Assembly (NCBI GenBank): GCA_002110485.1
Contig: MOWL01000093.1
Coordinates: forward strand, 186,001 to 250,000
Direction: 5' to 3'
DNA length: 64,000 nt
From: Emergomyces orientalis
Taxonomy: Eukaryota > Ascomycota > Eurotiomycetes > Onygenales > Ajellomycetaceae
Position numbers and translations under genes: made by a program. Of the stretch, positions 1-11,590 are shown piece after piece; position 1 is the first letter of the stretch, and every line of letters begins with the position of its first letter. The notes under the pieces were generated by a model, which ran no database searches, was not told the DNA's origin, and saw only the letters and a program-made list of their open reading frames with translations.

Positions 1-319
1 ATGTAATTGTGAGTGAAGATTCTTACATCTTGAGCACAGTTAAATCAAAAGTAGTTTTAGATAAGAATTCAGTACATGATCTCTTGTTCAGAGTGTTTTA
101 TTATCACTGAATCATGGATTTTCTGTAGTATTCTGATCTGTAGAAATTTAGAGTCTGAAACTCACTTTTATTCTCTAAAGTAGAGATATTCATTTTCAAT
201 ACTATATTCTATCACTGAAATCTTGATCTTTAATCATGAAGAGAATTTTCAAGAATTACTGTAAATAATTTATTTCAGCTTCTTGAGTGTGTTATTATTC
301 TTTTTAGTCTGAGCTCATT

Positions 320-1000
320 TTTCAGTGAGAGTGCATTCTTCTATAAACAGAGCTGATACTGTGATTAACACTGCACTAACAGATTGAAGTTTATATAAAA
401 ATTGAAGAATATCTAAGAAAGACTTTCTCAGACTTTTTCTATTAATTATTAAAAAGCATTTAACTGACTGTAGTATTTGAAATTTTCTGTAGGCATGTCT
501 CTCATCATCTTGATCACTTGATAGATTCTGGTTCTGGTGGGATAGAGTGTCCGCAGCAGCATTGTTCTTACCAGGCTGATATGTCAATTCAAAATTGAAA
601 CAGCTCAGAAACTGAGCTCAGTGTACTTGCCATTCTGAGAGCTTTCACAAGATCATGAAATACTCTAGATTCTTATAATCAGTAATAATCTTGAACTTGT
701 CAGTATTTTTTAACTGAGAGTTTCATTCTTTCAAGCATCTGATTACAGTGAGCAATTTCTTATCATGAATTTCATAATTATATTCAGCAGATGTATTCTT
801 CTTAGAGAAGAAGACACATGATCTCAGCAGTTTATTATTATTATACTAAAAGAGTACTTCTTTAGTAACATAATCAGAGAAATCTGTTTCAATAACTGTT
901 TTATAATCAGAGAAGAACTGTAGCAATATTAATACAGAAATAAATATTCTTTTAAACAGTTCAAAAATCTGATTTACTTTCTTGAATCAGTTAAACTTTA
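320..1000 (-). mobile_element. Decayed Ty3/gypsy RT-RNase H fragment
   Basis: On the minus strand the translation gives an RNase H-type stretch of a Ty3/gypsy polyprotein: a segment with FFSKK and NYEIHDK, then TDYKNLEYFM, then the typical ELTYQPGKNNAAADTLS. The frame is broken by TGA and at least one TAG (CAG to TAG at a conserved Gln). The order matches the end of reverse transcriptase plus RNase H. No LTRs accompany it, so it is a truncated remnant. The 1-320 flank holds no recognisable gene. Confidence 0.75.
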
Positions 1001-1004
1001 TGTT

Positions 1005-2815
1005 CTTTTTAATGAGTTCTGTGGAACTGCTCCGGATATGCTCACCCTTGAATAGACCAGTGAGCTGCATAGGATTTGTGGATGATGTCAATATAATAGC
1101 GTACGGGCCATCAACTGAAGCAAATTGCGCGCAGCTCACACGGGTGCACGCAGAATGTGAAGAATGGGCAGGAAGACATGAAGCTATTTTTGCTCTGCAG
1201 AAGTATGAGTTGATGCACTTCACTAGAGCCCGAACTTGATTCAACTTGAATCACTCTCTGAGACTGCCTCAGCAAGTTATCAAGCCACAGAAGGTGATGA
1301 GAGTTCTAGAAGTATGGCTGGATTCCAAGCTTCAATGGAAAGGTCACATGGATGCTATAGCAGGAAAAATGAAGTCACAGATAAAGGCACTATCACAGAC
1401 AACACAGGCCACCTGGGGAGTCCCCCTACATCAAGCTAGAACAATATACAACATGGTCATACGGCCAGCTATAGCTTACAGCGCACTGGCATGGCATCAA
1501 CCGGCCATCAAGCGCGAAGGACGCATGCGCAATAAACAGCGCACAGAGGGCCTAATCAGAACCCAAAATGAATGCCTGAGAATAGTAGCTGGAGCATACA
1601 GAGCAACACCAATATCCACACTGGAAGCAGAGACATACACACCACCCCTGGACATCTATCTTGATGGAGTTGTGGCGCGCGCCACAAAACGACTGAAGGC
1701 CTCTGGAATGGCAACACAAATTGAAGAGGCATGCACAGCAGTGAGAGTCAAACTCAGATGAAGAGACACAGTGCACAGAAGACTCATTGAGAAGATGATT
1801 CATTCAGACAGTCTGCCTGAAAATTGGAAGGAGCTTTGAGTGGAAAAGAGCAAGCAAGAGACTGCTCAAAGCACAAATTCAGCAGCAACACAGCACTTCT
1901 CACATGATGAATGGGTGCAAAAGGAAATCCTGAGTAGATGAAGAAAACAATGAAGAGCTAGAGCATCTCTCTGGTGTGAACTCTTTGATCAACTCTCAGA
2001 CAAAAGCATTCTGAAATGGCACAAGGGCCTAAGCAAGGCCAGAAGCTCGCTGATAATTCAACTAAGATCAGGGAAAACAGGACTGGCAGCCTTTCTACAT
2101 AAAAGACGAGTACCAGATTTCCCATCACCAGCATGTGAATGTGGCTATTCAAATGAAACAGTGATGCATGTGATAGTTCACTGTGATAGATTCCAGCACA
2201 GTCGCGGGAGTCTGCTGCATGAGGGCAGAATCGACAAGAAATGGCTATTGAACACCAAAGAAGGGCTACACTGTCTAACAAAATGGTGAATCAAGCAGGG
2301 AATTCTACCACAGTTCTCACTGGCAAAGACACTGAGTGTCTATCAGACAGAGGAGCAGCAATCTATCACATCTCAATCAAGCATACGCAGACCTCAATAA
2401 ACACCATGCTGAAATCACTGAAAGCGCGCTTATCACACAAAATCAGTGCTCATGGCACATTCTCATGCTCATTTCATGCTAAAGACATGACTCTCTATGC
2501 TTCAGAGTGCAGTTGGCATCTTTCACTCACTCACTCACACGCGGGCACATTTTCAAAAATGCTCAGTGTAATTTTTCTTTATTTTTAATTTTTCTTTTCT
2601 CATTCCATTCTCTTCTCTTCTTGAGGACAGCAGTTGCTGGTCCCCAGTAGCCTGAAGCCTCACAGAAACTGTTACATACATTTATTAGTGCATGAGGTTT
2701 TTAATCCAGCAGTAAGCTCTTTTATTGCATGGTTTTCCTTGTTAGATAAAATAAATAGTTTCCCACATATCCCTGAGATTAAGTGGTGTATAATATAATA
2801 ATAATAATAAAATAA
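1005..2815 (+). mobile_element. 5'-truncated Tad-like LINE copy
   Basis: Translation on the plus strand gives the C-terminal half of a LINE reverse transcriptase, with CIGFVDDVNIIAYG (the catalytic FVDD box) near 1070. It ends in a Cys/His zinc motif (CECGYSNETVMHVIVHC) near 2135-2185. It is homologous along its length to the minus-strand copy at 6139-11590, including the 3' end: both finish with a CCCACATAT..AAGTGGTGTA motif and a (TAA)n tail (here about 2796-2815). Several TGA codons interrupt it. The 5' half is missing, as expected for incomplete reverse transcription. Confidence 0.8.
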
Positions 2816-4056
2816 ATATAAAAGTGTGCAAAATAAAGCTTTAAGAAAAATGCTGAGGGCATTTAAAATCATCTCTATAAAAGCTATGGAAATTGAAGCC
2901 TCAATTCCTTTTTCTAAAATAAGGCTGAACAAGCTGTGCAGAAATTATTTAGTTAGAATAATTAAATTAAATCAAAATCATATAATTAGAAAAAGAGTTT
3001 CACCCACATTTTCTCCCATGAATACAGGCACTGATTTGAACTGGAGCAAATATTTGAATTGAAATGAAATCAGTCTAAATTCTGTAAAAAAGATTTCAAC
3101 TCAATTATATAGAGTTTGTTCAATGATCAAAGACAAACTTCCTCATTTAAATATGAAAGAAATAGATTTTGAACAACTATATTCATGAAAAAAGTCTCTG
3201 AATTCATTGATTAATATAGATATTAATGAATTATCTAAAGAAAATAAGCAAGAAAGACATTTAAAACATCTTGAAATTATAAATAATGCTCTGATTATCT
3301 ATACTGATGAATCAAAAAATGATACTTCAAATAATCTGGGAGCTGGCATAGCATATATAAGAAACAAAGATATATACTTCACCAATTCATGGAATCTGGG
3401 TCAAGAAATGGAAGTATTTGATGCAGAAATATATGCAATAATACAAGCATTTAAAATGACAATGAGTCAATTGACAAGAAATTCAAATATTAATGAGATA
3501 TGAATTTATTCAGACAGTCAAGCAGCTTTGAAAAGATTTCAAAAATACAAAATTTAAGAAAATTAAACACATATTGAAACTGTATATCAATTGATTAAAA
3601 AAATAAGAAAATTAAAAGATATACAAATTCATTTGCACTGGGTCCCAGCTCATATGAACATAAAAGGAAATGAACTAGCTGATGAAGCTGTAAAAAAGAG
3701 TACAGAAATTGAGTTAGTGAAAAAACAGAAAATATCTTGAACATTTATAAAAAGAAAAGTAAAAGAGAAATGCTTAAAAAATTGAAATTTAAATTGAGAA
3801 ACTCAAAAACAAAAACTAAATATCAAATACTTAATTTTTGAAACAAAATCAAAGTGAAAAGTATGCTCAATTAAATGTAAAAAGAAAATCTTTTTCTCAA
3901 TAATTCAATTAAAACTTGATCATGGATACTTTGGCTTCTATTTTAAGAAATTTGAAATTGAAAGACCTTAAAACTGTGATATATATGATTGTTTAGAAGA
4001 TTCAGAACATTTATTGATAAACTGCTTAAAAAACTCTGTTATTAGAAATGATTTGA
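2816..4056 (+). mobile_element. LINE lineage A, left part
   Basis: This AT-rich non-LTR element begins in the region after reverse transcriptase (NKALRKMLRAFK near 2826). It continues with an RNase H domain at about 3290-3740: YTDES, an EVFDAEIYAI box, YSDSQAALKR and HMNIKGNELADEA. A cysteine motif (CDIYDCLEDSEHLLINC) follows near 3975-4025. TGA replaces Trp at several sites, for example before IYSDSQ at 3502. The element is interrupted at 4056 by lineage B and resumes at 5661. Confidence 0.75.
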
Positions 4057-5660
4057 CCTCCAATTCAATCTGGAAATGACCTAGATTGGAATAGATATCT
4101 AGATTGAAATGAAAGTCAAGAAAATCAAGAAAATGAGAGAAATAGAAAAAAAATCCCTTCTCAACTATATAGAATATGCTCAATGATTAAAAATGAGTTC
4201 TCCTCATTAAATATTGAAAAGATTGAACACAAAAAGCTATATTTATGGAAAGAAAAACTAGGCTCAAGGATTTCAATTGAAATAAGCGCATTATCAAAAC
4301 CAGAAGAAGCTGAGAATCATAGAAGAATAATAGAGAAAATTGATTTTAAAAAGTCAATTCTAATCTATTCAGATGGTTCAATGAATGAAAATAAAGGTCT
4401 AGGAGCTGGAATAGCATATACAGAAGATAATTACAAATATACATCAGATTCATGGAATATTGGAAATGAATGTGAAGTATTTGATGCTGAATTATATGCT
4501 ATTATGAAAGCTTTTAAACTGATAGAAATAAAAGCTTCAAAAAGAAAAGATATGAAAGAAGCATGGATTTTTTCAGATAGTCAAGCAGCTTTGAAAAGAA
4601 TTCAAAAGAATGAAATTCATAATGATCAAATGAATATAGAAGTAATTCTAAAGATATGCAAAAGAATTCAATTAAAATATAAGACAAAGATATATCTGAG
4701 CTGGGTTCCTGCTCATATAAATATACATGGAAATGAGCTTGCTGATGAAGCAGCAAAGAAAGGAACAGAACTAAATATTACAAGTTCAAAAATAGTTTCA
4801 TGGTCTTTTATTAAAAGAAAGATAAAAGAGAATTGCTTAGAAAAATGGCATAAAATATGAAAAAAACAAAGAAAAAGTCCTCACTATCTTAGATTTGAAA
4901 CTAAACCTAAATGGAAATCATGCTTTATTAAGTGCAAAAAGAAGCTTTTCTCCTCAATCATTCAATTGAAACTAGATCATGGCTATTTCAAATCTTATTT
5001 GAAAAGAATATCTGATATTGAAAGTGAAAATTGTGAATATTGTGACTCTCTTGAAGACCCAGAACATATCTTAATGAATTGCTTATTAAATCAAGAACTT
5101 AGAACTGAACTGAGATATAAATATAAGCTGAGAGAAATGAATATGAAACTACTATTTTCAACTGAAATAGACAGTCAATATTTAATTGATTTTCTCAATG
5201 AAACTCAAATAGCTACTAGAAATCAATTCTATTTCAAAGATGAAAATATAAATAAATGAGAATCTGAAATATTCTTTATAAAAACTGCTAGATATTATAT
5301 AATATCTCACTATTTCTTTTGTGTTAGAGTCTGTCTTTTATTTCCTTTGTATTCATGTCATGAGTTATTTTGTCTATCATTAATTTATTTTCTTTGTAAT
5401 CACTTGAAAATTATATGAAAAAAAGAGAATATAAATAATCTTCAAAGATATTTATAAATAAATAAATAAAAAAAGAAAAATCAATTTGCTGACTATTCTG
5501 GGCTGGAATTCAAGTATTGCAAGTGCTATTTGTTTGAAGAAAAAATGTATAGTAATTAGTGTTAAAGTTAGAAAAATTCTGAGACTCTTTGAGTCTCAGG
5601 TAGATATCATAGTCTCTGACTGCATATATATCTATAATTGAAGAATAATAATAATAATAA
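4057..5660 (+). mobile_element. LINE lineage B inserted into lineage A
   Basis: This 5'-truncated LINE lies inside element A. It is flanked by a 14-bp target duplication, TAGAAATGATTTGA, at 4043-4056 and 5661-5674, and ends in a (TAA)n tail (about 5643-5660). It encodes an RNase H domain and a C-terminal zinc motif, then a 3' untranslated part. A second, highly similar copy lies at 24918-26290, and a third 3' end lies inverted at 24229-24425. Confidence 0.85.
4150..5259 (+). pseudogene. LINE-B RNase H domain and C-terminal zinc motif
   Basis: The open part 4183-4860 encodes an RNase HI-type domain with all four acidic positions visible: YSDGS, EVFDAELYAI, IFSDSQAAL and HGNELADEAA. After a TGA at 4858-4860 the same product continues (frame offset by part of the linker) into 4966-5259. 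That part has CEYCDSLEDPEHILMNC, a CxxC..H..C knuckle found near the end of Tad-like LINE proteins. Endonuclease and reverse transcriptase are missing. RNase H would remove RNA from the cDNA hybrid. It is not expected to be active in transposition because the copy is truncated and interrupted. Confidence 0.75.
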
Positions 5661-6120
5661 TAGAAATGATTTGAAAAGAAAATATGATATAGATTAAATA
5701 AATATGAGATTTCTGTTTCAAACTGAAACAGATATCAAATATTTAATAAATTATATCATAGAAACAGATATTGCAACAAGAAAAAGACAACAACTAGATA
5801 TATAATAAATATGATTCAAATCAATTTATTATAAATATTCTTTGAGAAATTTTCTATGTTAATTCATTCTTTTATTTTTCTTTGTATTATCTTCAACTTT
5901 GAGTTTATTTTCAAAAATATTTTAGTATAAAATTGTATCATCTTTTACTTTTGAATGTGTCTCTTATTCTGGGCTGGAATTACTGTAATGGCAAGTGACA
6001 AGAAGTTACATGTATTTAGATATAGTTTACATAATAAATTCTAGTAATACTAGGTGGGCATCATAATCACTGATTGCATATGCCTTAATGGAAGAAAAAA
6101 AAAAATAAAAAATACAGAAA
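5661..6120 (+). mobile_element. LINE lineage A, right part and 3' tail
   Basis: The sequence after the right target duplication resumes exactly where element A stopped (RND.. then LKRKYDID..), with IETDIATRKR matching the C-terminus of lineage B. It then runs into a 3' region that shares a CTGGGCTGGAATT block with lineage B and ends in an A-rich tail near 6098-6115. Confidence 0.75.
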
Positions 6121-6289
6121 TGAACATTTTTTTATGCAGTTTTATTATTATTATTATTATTTCTACACCACTTGATCCCGAGAATATGTGGGGAGGCAGC
6201 TAGTATACAAAGTGAGAAAAATCTTGAGCTATCTAGTATAGTTCTGATCTAAAAACCTTCTGAACAGCAAATCTATTCAACATTTATAA

Positions 6290-6660
6290 TTGCTTCAAGT
6301 ACCGCGGAGCAGCTCCCGCTGCTCTTAGAGAAGATGGTGCATAGCACCGTGAGAAGACAAGAAAACCCCCTATATCATCATCATCTCTGTCTGAACATAA
6401 GAAAGACTTCTAATGAATGTGGCACCTCATGCTGTGTGTCTGCCGCTCATCGCGCAGACTTCAACATCCTGGAGTGCTTGTAGCGTGCAGGCCACTCAAC
6501 TCCGCGCTTGTGGCGCGCCCGGTCGCCCAACTTCGCGCTTGCAGCGCGCCAGTCCATCCAGATCCGCACTTCAAGCTCACTATCTCCTGGTAGAGTCTCG
6601 CTCTTCGCGCCCTTCACCCCCTGATATGCGCCAGCCGTGTTTCTTAGTTGTGCTGTGCAT
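6290..6660 (-). other. LINE 3' untranslated region with hairpins and GC repeats
   Basis: This segment follows the ORF2 stop. It holds two short perfect hairpins: GAGCAG/CTGCTC around 6306-6323 and GGTGC/GCACC around 6336-6348. It also has two diverged GC-rich repeats centred on CGCGCTTG..GCGCGCC at about 6505-6550. LINE 3' hairpins can be recognised by the element's own reverse transcriptase; that role is inference. Confidence 0.5.
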
Positions 6661-6661
6661 C

Positions 6662-9600
6662 TCATTCCGCCCTTCTCTCACTTAACACCTTGGCTAGGGA
6701 GAACTGTCTGAGAATGTCCTGCTTGAGCCATCACTTGATGAGCCTGTGCAGTCCTTTCTTGGTGTCCAGCAACCACTTCTTATCCACTCTGCCCTCCTGC
6801 TCCAGCTCCGCGCGTTCCCCACTGAATTGTGTACAGTGTATCATCACATACAGCACCATTTCATGCTCATATCCACATGGACATTTCAGTGTGGGGAAGT
6901 CAGGAACTCTTCTTCTGTGGAGGAACGCTGCAAGGCCTGTCTTGCCGGTACGCAGCTGGACTATCAATGAGCTTCGGGCCTTGCTCAGGCCCTCATGCCA
7001 TCTTAGTAGCTCTACATCCAGGGGCCTGTCAAACAGTTCTCCCCATGGTGTTGTGCGCGCTCTTCATCTGTTCTGTCATCTTATCATTGCCTCCTCCCTC
7101 ACCCATCTCTTGAAGGCCCAGTTATGCACACTGTTTTCTTGTCTTTTCTGCTTTTTCAGTTGCTTTGCCTGTCTCACCCAATTTACACTCCACCCCTGCT
7201 GCATGCTCACTGGGTGCAGTACTGCCTCCACTGACTGCATTCCTCTGTTATTCCTTCTGCGAAGTCTGGCTCTGACCTGCACACATGCCTGTTTTATCTG
7301 CTCCATGATTCCTGACTCCTTAAGCCGCTCAGTTGCTCTGGCCACCACACTGTCTAGATGTATCTCCAGAGGCAGTGTGGCTGTCTCCGCCTCCAGTGAG
7401 GTGATTGGAGTAGCTCTGTAGGCCCCTGCAATGACCTGTAGGCATTTATTTTGAATCTTCTCCAGGCTGGCTAGCAGCTGGCGTTGATGTCGCGGTTCAT
7501 GTTGTGTCGCCTGTGGTTGATGCCATGCCAGCGCTCCGTATCCTATTGCGGGCCTTATCACTGCATTGTAGACCCTCCGGGCATGCTGCAGTGGCAGGCC
7601 CCAGGTTGACTGTGTTGTCTGAGTTAGGGCACCTATCTGCGATTTCGCTCTGCCTATCATCTTACTGACATGGCTACGCCACCTCAGCTTAGGGTCAAGC
7701 CAGATGCCTAGCACCCGCATCTCCCTCTGTGGCTTGATCACTTGCTGTGGCAATTGCAGTGAGTGTTCTAGATTGAATCTAGTTCTTGTTCTGGTAAAGT
7801 GCATGAGCTCATACTTCTGTGGTGCAAAGATTGCCCCATGTCTGCTCGCCCAACGCTCACAGCTGGCATGGATCCGCGCCAGATGCGCACAATTCGCTTC
7901 GGTTGAGTCGCCATATGCTAGAATGTTCACATCGTCTACAAATCCTATGCAGCTGACAGGCTCACTTCGTGGTGCACATATTCTGAGCAACTCCTCATTG
8001 TAGAATAAGAACAGAATGGGTGACAAGAGTGATCTCTGTGAGATGCCTGCATTCATCTCAAAGACTTCAGTTTCCTGCTCATCAAATACTAGTGTCGCCT
8101 TGCGCCCCTGCATGAATGAGTTGACCCATCCAGTCAGCTGTCTGGGCAGTCCTCTTTTTCTTAGAATGTGCACTAGGCGATTTCTGAGCACTCTGTCATA
8201 GGCCCCTGAGATGTTCAGTGACAGCACTGAGACCACTGCTCCCTGCTTCTCTCACACTGTGCGAATCTGCGCCAGTAACAGAGCAATTGCTGTTTCTGTG
8301 AAGCGGCCTCCTCGCGCCCCCATTTGCTGAGCTGGTAGCATCCCATGTTTCTCTGCCAGAGACCTTATTTCCTTGGCTGTTGCAGCCTCTACAATTTTAC
8401 CTAGGGTGTCAAGTAGTGCAATCGGCCTCCAGGCTCCCACTTCACTGTAGTCCTTCTTTCCTGGCTTCTTGAGCACCACCGTGCGCGCTGTTTTGAATAT
8501 CTGTGGGTAGTACTTCCAATGCCAGCAGGCCTGTGTAAGCTCAGTTATTGCTGTGATGAACCTTGAGCCTAGCATTTTGAGAAAGCGGTTGGGGATGCCG
8601 TTGACACCCGGGGCCTTGTCGTTCAGAAGCCTAGCAATCAGCGCTGCCATGGCCTCCTCTGTGAGCACTACCATGTCAGTCACACTCCGCGGCTGTGTTC
8701 CCACGTTCATGTCATCTTCCCTTGCCGCCAAAGGCTCTGGGAAGAACCGCGCCCGTAGTAGTTCAGCCTTGTCCTGGAATGCAGTGGCTCGCACCTCGGT
8801 TACACCCAAGGCCTCTGGCATTCCCCTAAGTGGTGGCAGTCTTGCCGGTTGCTTGGTCTCGTTGGTGTGTGTGCGACCCCACTTTGCCAGCTTCCAGAGC
8901 AGTTTAGGATCCGTGCCAGCACTGTTCATTAGATCGCGGAAGCTGGCAGTCTTGGCCAGCTTTATTTCCTTGTTTCACCTGTTGTGGGCATGTCTTCTTT
9001 CCTTCTCAGTGCTGTCTGCATCCCTCATGGTTCTCTTGTACTCACTCACTGCTTGCGCCACTCTGTTGGACCACCACGAGCGACTCTGCTTGCAGATGCG
9101 CGCGTGTTTAGCGTGTTTCTCTGCTAGCTCATTGATGAATTCACTTAGATAGTTTGCATAGCAATCAATCTCTGCTGTTGAGCCAAAGCTGTTGCAACAT
9201 TGTAGCTCTTGGCAGTCCTTTTGCAGCTGCTGTATATTCACTTGCCGCCAGTTGCGTTTTTCCCTTAGTACCACAGGTATGTTGATGGCCAACTTAGTGA
9301 TCACTGGTAGATGATCTGATGCCATATCCGCCTCGTGTGCGACCTGGCATTCCAGTACCCCTGCACTCAGGTTCTCTGAGAGAAAGATTAGGTCCAAGGT
9401 GGTGCCAGTGCTTCTGTGGTCCTGCCATGTAATCTCTCCCCGTGGTGTTGCCAGCTGCAGTCCGAGAGCATCCACCTGTGCTATGAGCTCCCATGCCAGG
9501 TCAAAGTCCTGTCTCACTCGCTCACCTCCCCACTTTGAGTGATGCACATTGAAGTCTCCCAGCACCACTACCTCCGCCTGCCGCGCTTCCACACCCTGAC

Positions 9601-10120
9601 TTTGCACTTGTTGCGCGTCTGCACCCTGATCTCGCGCTCGTAGCGCACTTGTGTCTGGGTCTTGCGCTTGTTGCGCACATCGCCCCTGAGTTCGCGCTGG
9701 TAGCGAGGCCTCGGCCTCCTCCACCACCGCTTGTAGCTCAAGGATGGGGGAACTCTCTGGCACAGTTGTGTAGCTGCCTGGTGGAGCAGCGTAGACATTG
9801 AGCATTAGTAGTGGTCCTCTTACCATGTTCACAGTGAGCAATGCCATGGATTCTGTAATGACCCTGACATCCCATGCTGTTGCCTTCAGTCTTTTGTTGA
9901 TGAGGAAGCCCACCCTGGCCTCCTTGGCCTGCATGCCTGTCTGCCAGAATCCACAGTTGGCCGGGCATGTTGTACCCCTTCCAGATTCCCTCTGCATCCA
10001 TGGTTCCTGCAGTGCAATGATGTCGTAGTTTAATGCCATTTCGGGCTTGGCCAGTAATGCGTTCATCACCTTGTTTGAGTTATGCACATTGTATTGTAGT
10101 ATATGGACTTGCTCACTCAT
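6662..10120 (-). pseudogene. Tad-like LINE ORF2 (endonuclease and reverse transcriptase)
   Basis: ORF2 starts at 10120, overlapping the ORF1 stop by the ATGA arrangement, and runs to a TGA at 6662-6664. The N-terminal third is an APE-type endonuclease with QEPW, GDFNVHHSKW and SDHLPV. The middle is reverse transcriptase with the GFVDDVNILAYG catalytic box. A CPCGY..H..HC zinc motif lies near the end (about 6860-6890). The endonuclease nicks the target; the RT copies RNA from the nick. The frame is otherwise continuous but has TGA at 8975-8977, 8252-8254, 7076-7078 and 7064-7066. A 10-residue tandem repeat splits the endonuclease domain. The product is defective unless these TGAs are read through. 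Confidence 0.85.
9594..9713 (-). repeat. 30-bp tandem repeat inside the LINE endonuclease
   Basis: About four diverged 30-bp units, each with a GCGCTTGTTGCGC-like core. They encode a 10-residue repeat of the type ARDQGADAQQ between the N-terminal endonuclease part and GDFNVHH. The unit length keeps the reading frame, so it is a coding minisatellite. Confidence 0.8.
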
Positions 10121-11469
10121 GGTTCACCCATGTCTTGGTCCTGCGTGGAGTCTGGTCGCGCTGGGCGTGCATAGCCACTGAGCGAGCCCCGTTGCTGCGC
10201 GCCAGCTCTTGTCACATTCGTGGGTCTGCCGACCTTGCGCTGAACAATCAGAGGGTCCTCTCCTGTGATTCTGCTATGCTTTCTGGGGGTGATCCAACCC
10301 TCCTCATCTGGTGTTTGCACCACAAAGCGCCTTGGCCGGTTCTTGAGAGCCTCCTTGATCAGTGAAACCACAGTCTGTCATTCAGAGCATCTTGCAGACC
10401 ATGCTGGGTGATCTCCTTCACAGTTACAGCAGACTGCCTTCTTTCCTTCCAGTGCTGTGGGGCAGGTCTTGTCCGTGTGTCCCTCTGCTGCACAGTGCCC
10501 ACAGATATCACCCTTGCGGCAGAATCTGGCTATGTGTCCATATTGCTGGCAGCTGTAGCATCGGGTGACCTGAGCCTCCCTGTAGAAGATTTCAATCATG
10601 CAGAATTCATTCCCCAGAATGATGCCATTCTCCACAAGTGTGTTTGCCTGCTGCGGTGTGGCTACATGTAGGATAATGCTTCCATGAGGCCGCTGCTGTT
10701 TAGCTAGCCACTTTGTGACCCTGTGGATGAGTACTCTGCATCTGAGAGATGAGTTCTGCTTGTAGACATTCTTCACTGCTTTATCTGAGCTAATCCAGCT
10801 AATGACACTGATAGATGCACTCTTGACTAATACTGCATACATCTCCTTTCTCATGTGTGCCTTGTCGCCCCATTTCTCCACCCATTCATTACTTTTTGTC
10901 AGCTCGGCCTTCGTGCTGGGGTTGTCTGTGACCAGGATCAGATCACCACTAGGCATGTATCTTGCTGCAACTATGGTGCCAGTGGTCACATCTTTGATGG
11001 TCCCATTTACCTTTCTCACAATGGCCTCTGGGGTGCGTTCCTCCACTGGCAGTGCGTCACAGTTGTGGCGAGATATCACCACCTCTCTCAATGCACGCCC
11101 GGTTACTATCTTTGCTGGCGGCCCTCCATTGGCCGCTATGCGCGCCCATGAGGTCTCACTGTCCAGCATGTTGTGTCTTTTATTTTGCTGTGATGCGCTT
11201 GTAGCGTTCTCTAGCTTCTTTAACATGTTGTCAAGCAGGTCCTCCTTGAGCTCATTCACTGCCTTCAGAGCTCTCTGAATATACAGTAATTCTTTCTTAT
11301 TAATCTCCTTGTCTTTCTCCCCCTCTCTAAGAGCCTCGGTGATCATGCACAGTGTTGCTGCCATACCATTTGTTGCTGCATCTCCTGCCTGCGCGGCTCC
11401 AGGTACGCGTCGCGCCGCGCGCGCACCCACATTCCCTGCACCACCATTCACGCTCACAGCCTCAACCAT
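10117..11469 (-). pseudogene. Tad-like LINE ORF1 (gag-like, three zinc knuckles)
   Basis: The start is ATG at 11469 (MVEAVSVNGG). The N-terminal part is charged and helical. The C-terminal part carries three cysteine knuckles in a row: CYSCQQYGHIARFC, CGHCAAEGHTDKTC and CCNCEGDHPAWSARC. These bind element RNA or DNA in known LINE ORF1 proteins. One TGA (10378-10380) follows the last knuckle, and the frame continues to a TGA at 10117-10119, which overlaps the ORF2 start. An in-frame extension upstream of 11469 belongs to the neighbouring relic and is not part of ORF1. Confidence 0.8.
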
Positions 11470-11590
11470 GGTGTTTGAGAGTGTGTGAGCGAGCTGATGC
11501 CCTTCAAGACTCTCTGCGGTATGAAAGCAATCGCGATTTAGATGTAAAAGAATAAAATAATTTTTGATGAGGTTTCTCAACATGACTTTG

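Larger units (their letters stand above)
6139..11590 (-). mobile_element. Near full-length Tad-like LINE
   Basis: A non-LTR retrotransposon of about 5.45 kb, much richer in G+C than its surroundings. It has ORF1 (gag-like, zinc knuckles) and ORF2 (AP endonuclease, reverse transcriptase, zinc motif). It lacks an RNase H domain in the visible frame, unlike lineages A and B. The 3' end is a (TAA)n tail seen as TTATT repeats at 6139-6160. The 5' end is placed near 11590, where similarity to the interrupted relic on the right stops. The ORFs contain only a handful of stops, so this is the youngest LINE in the window. Confidence 0.85.

Noticed and set aside
6648..7421. 257-codon plus-strand frame over the LINE
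   Set aside because: Antisense shadow of ORF2, whose minus-strand translation has clear reverse transcriptase and zinc motifs.
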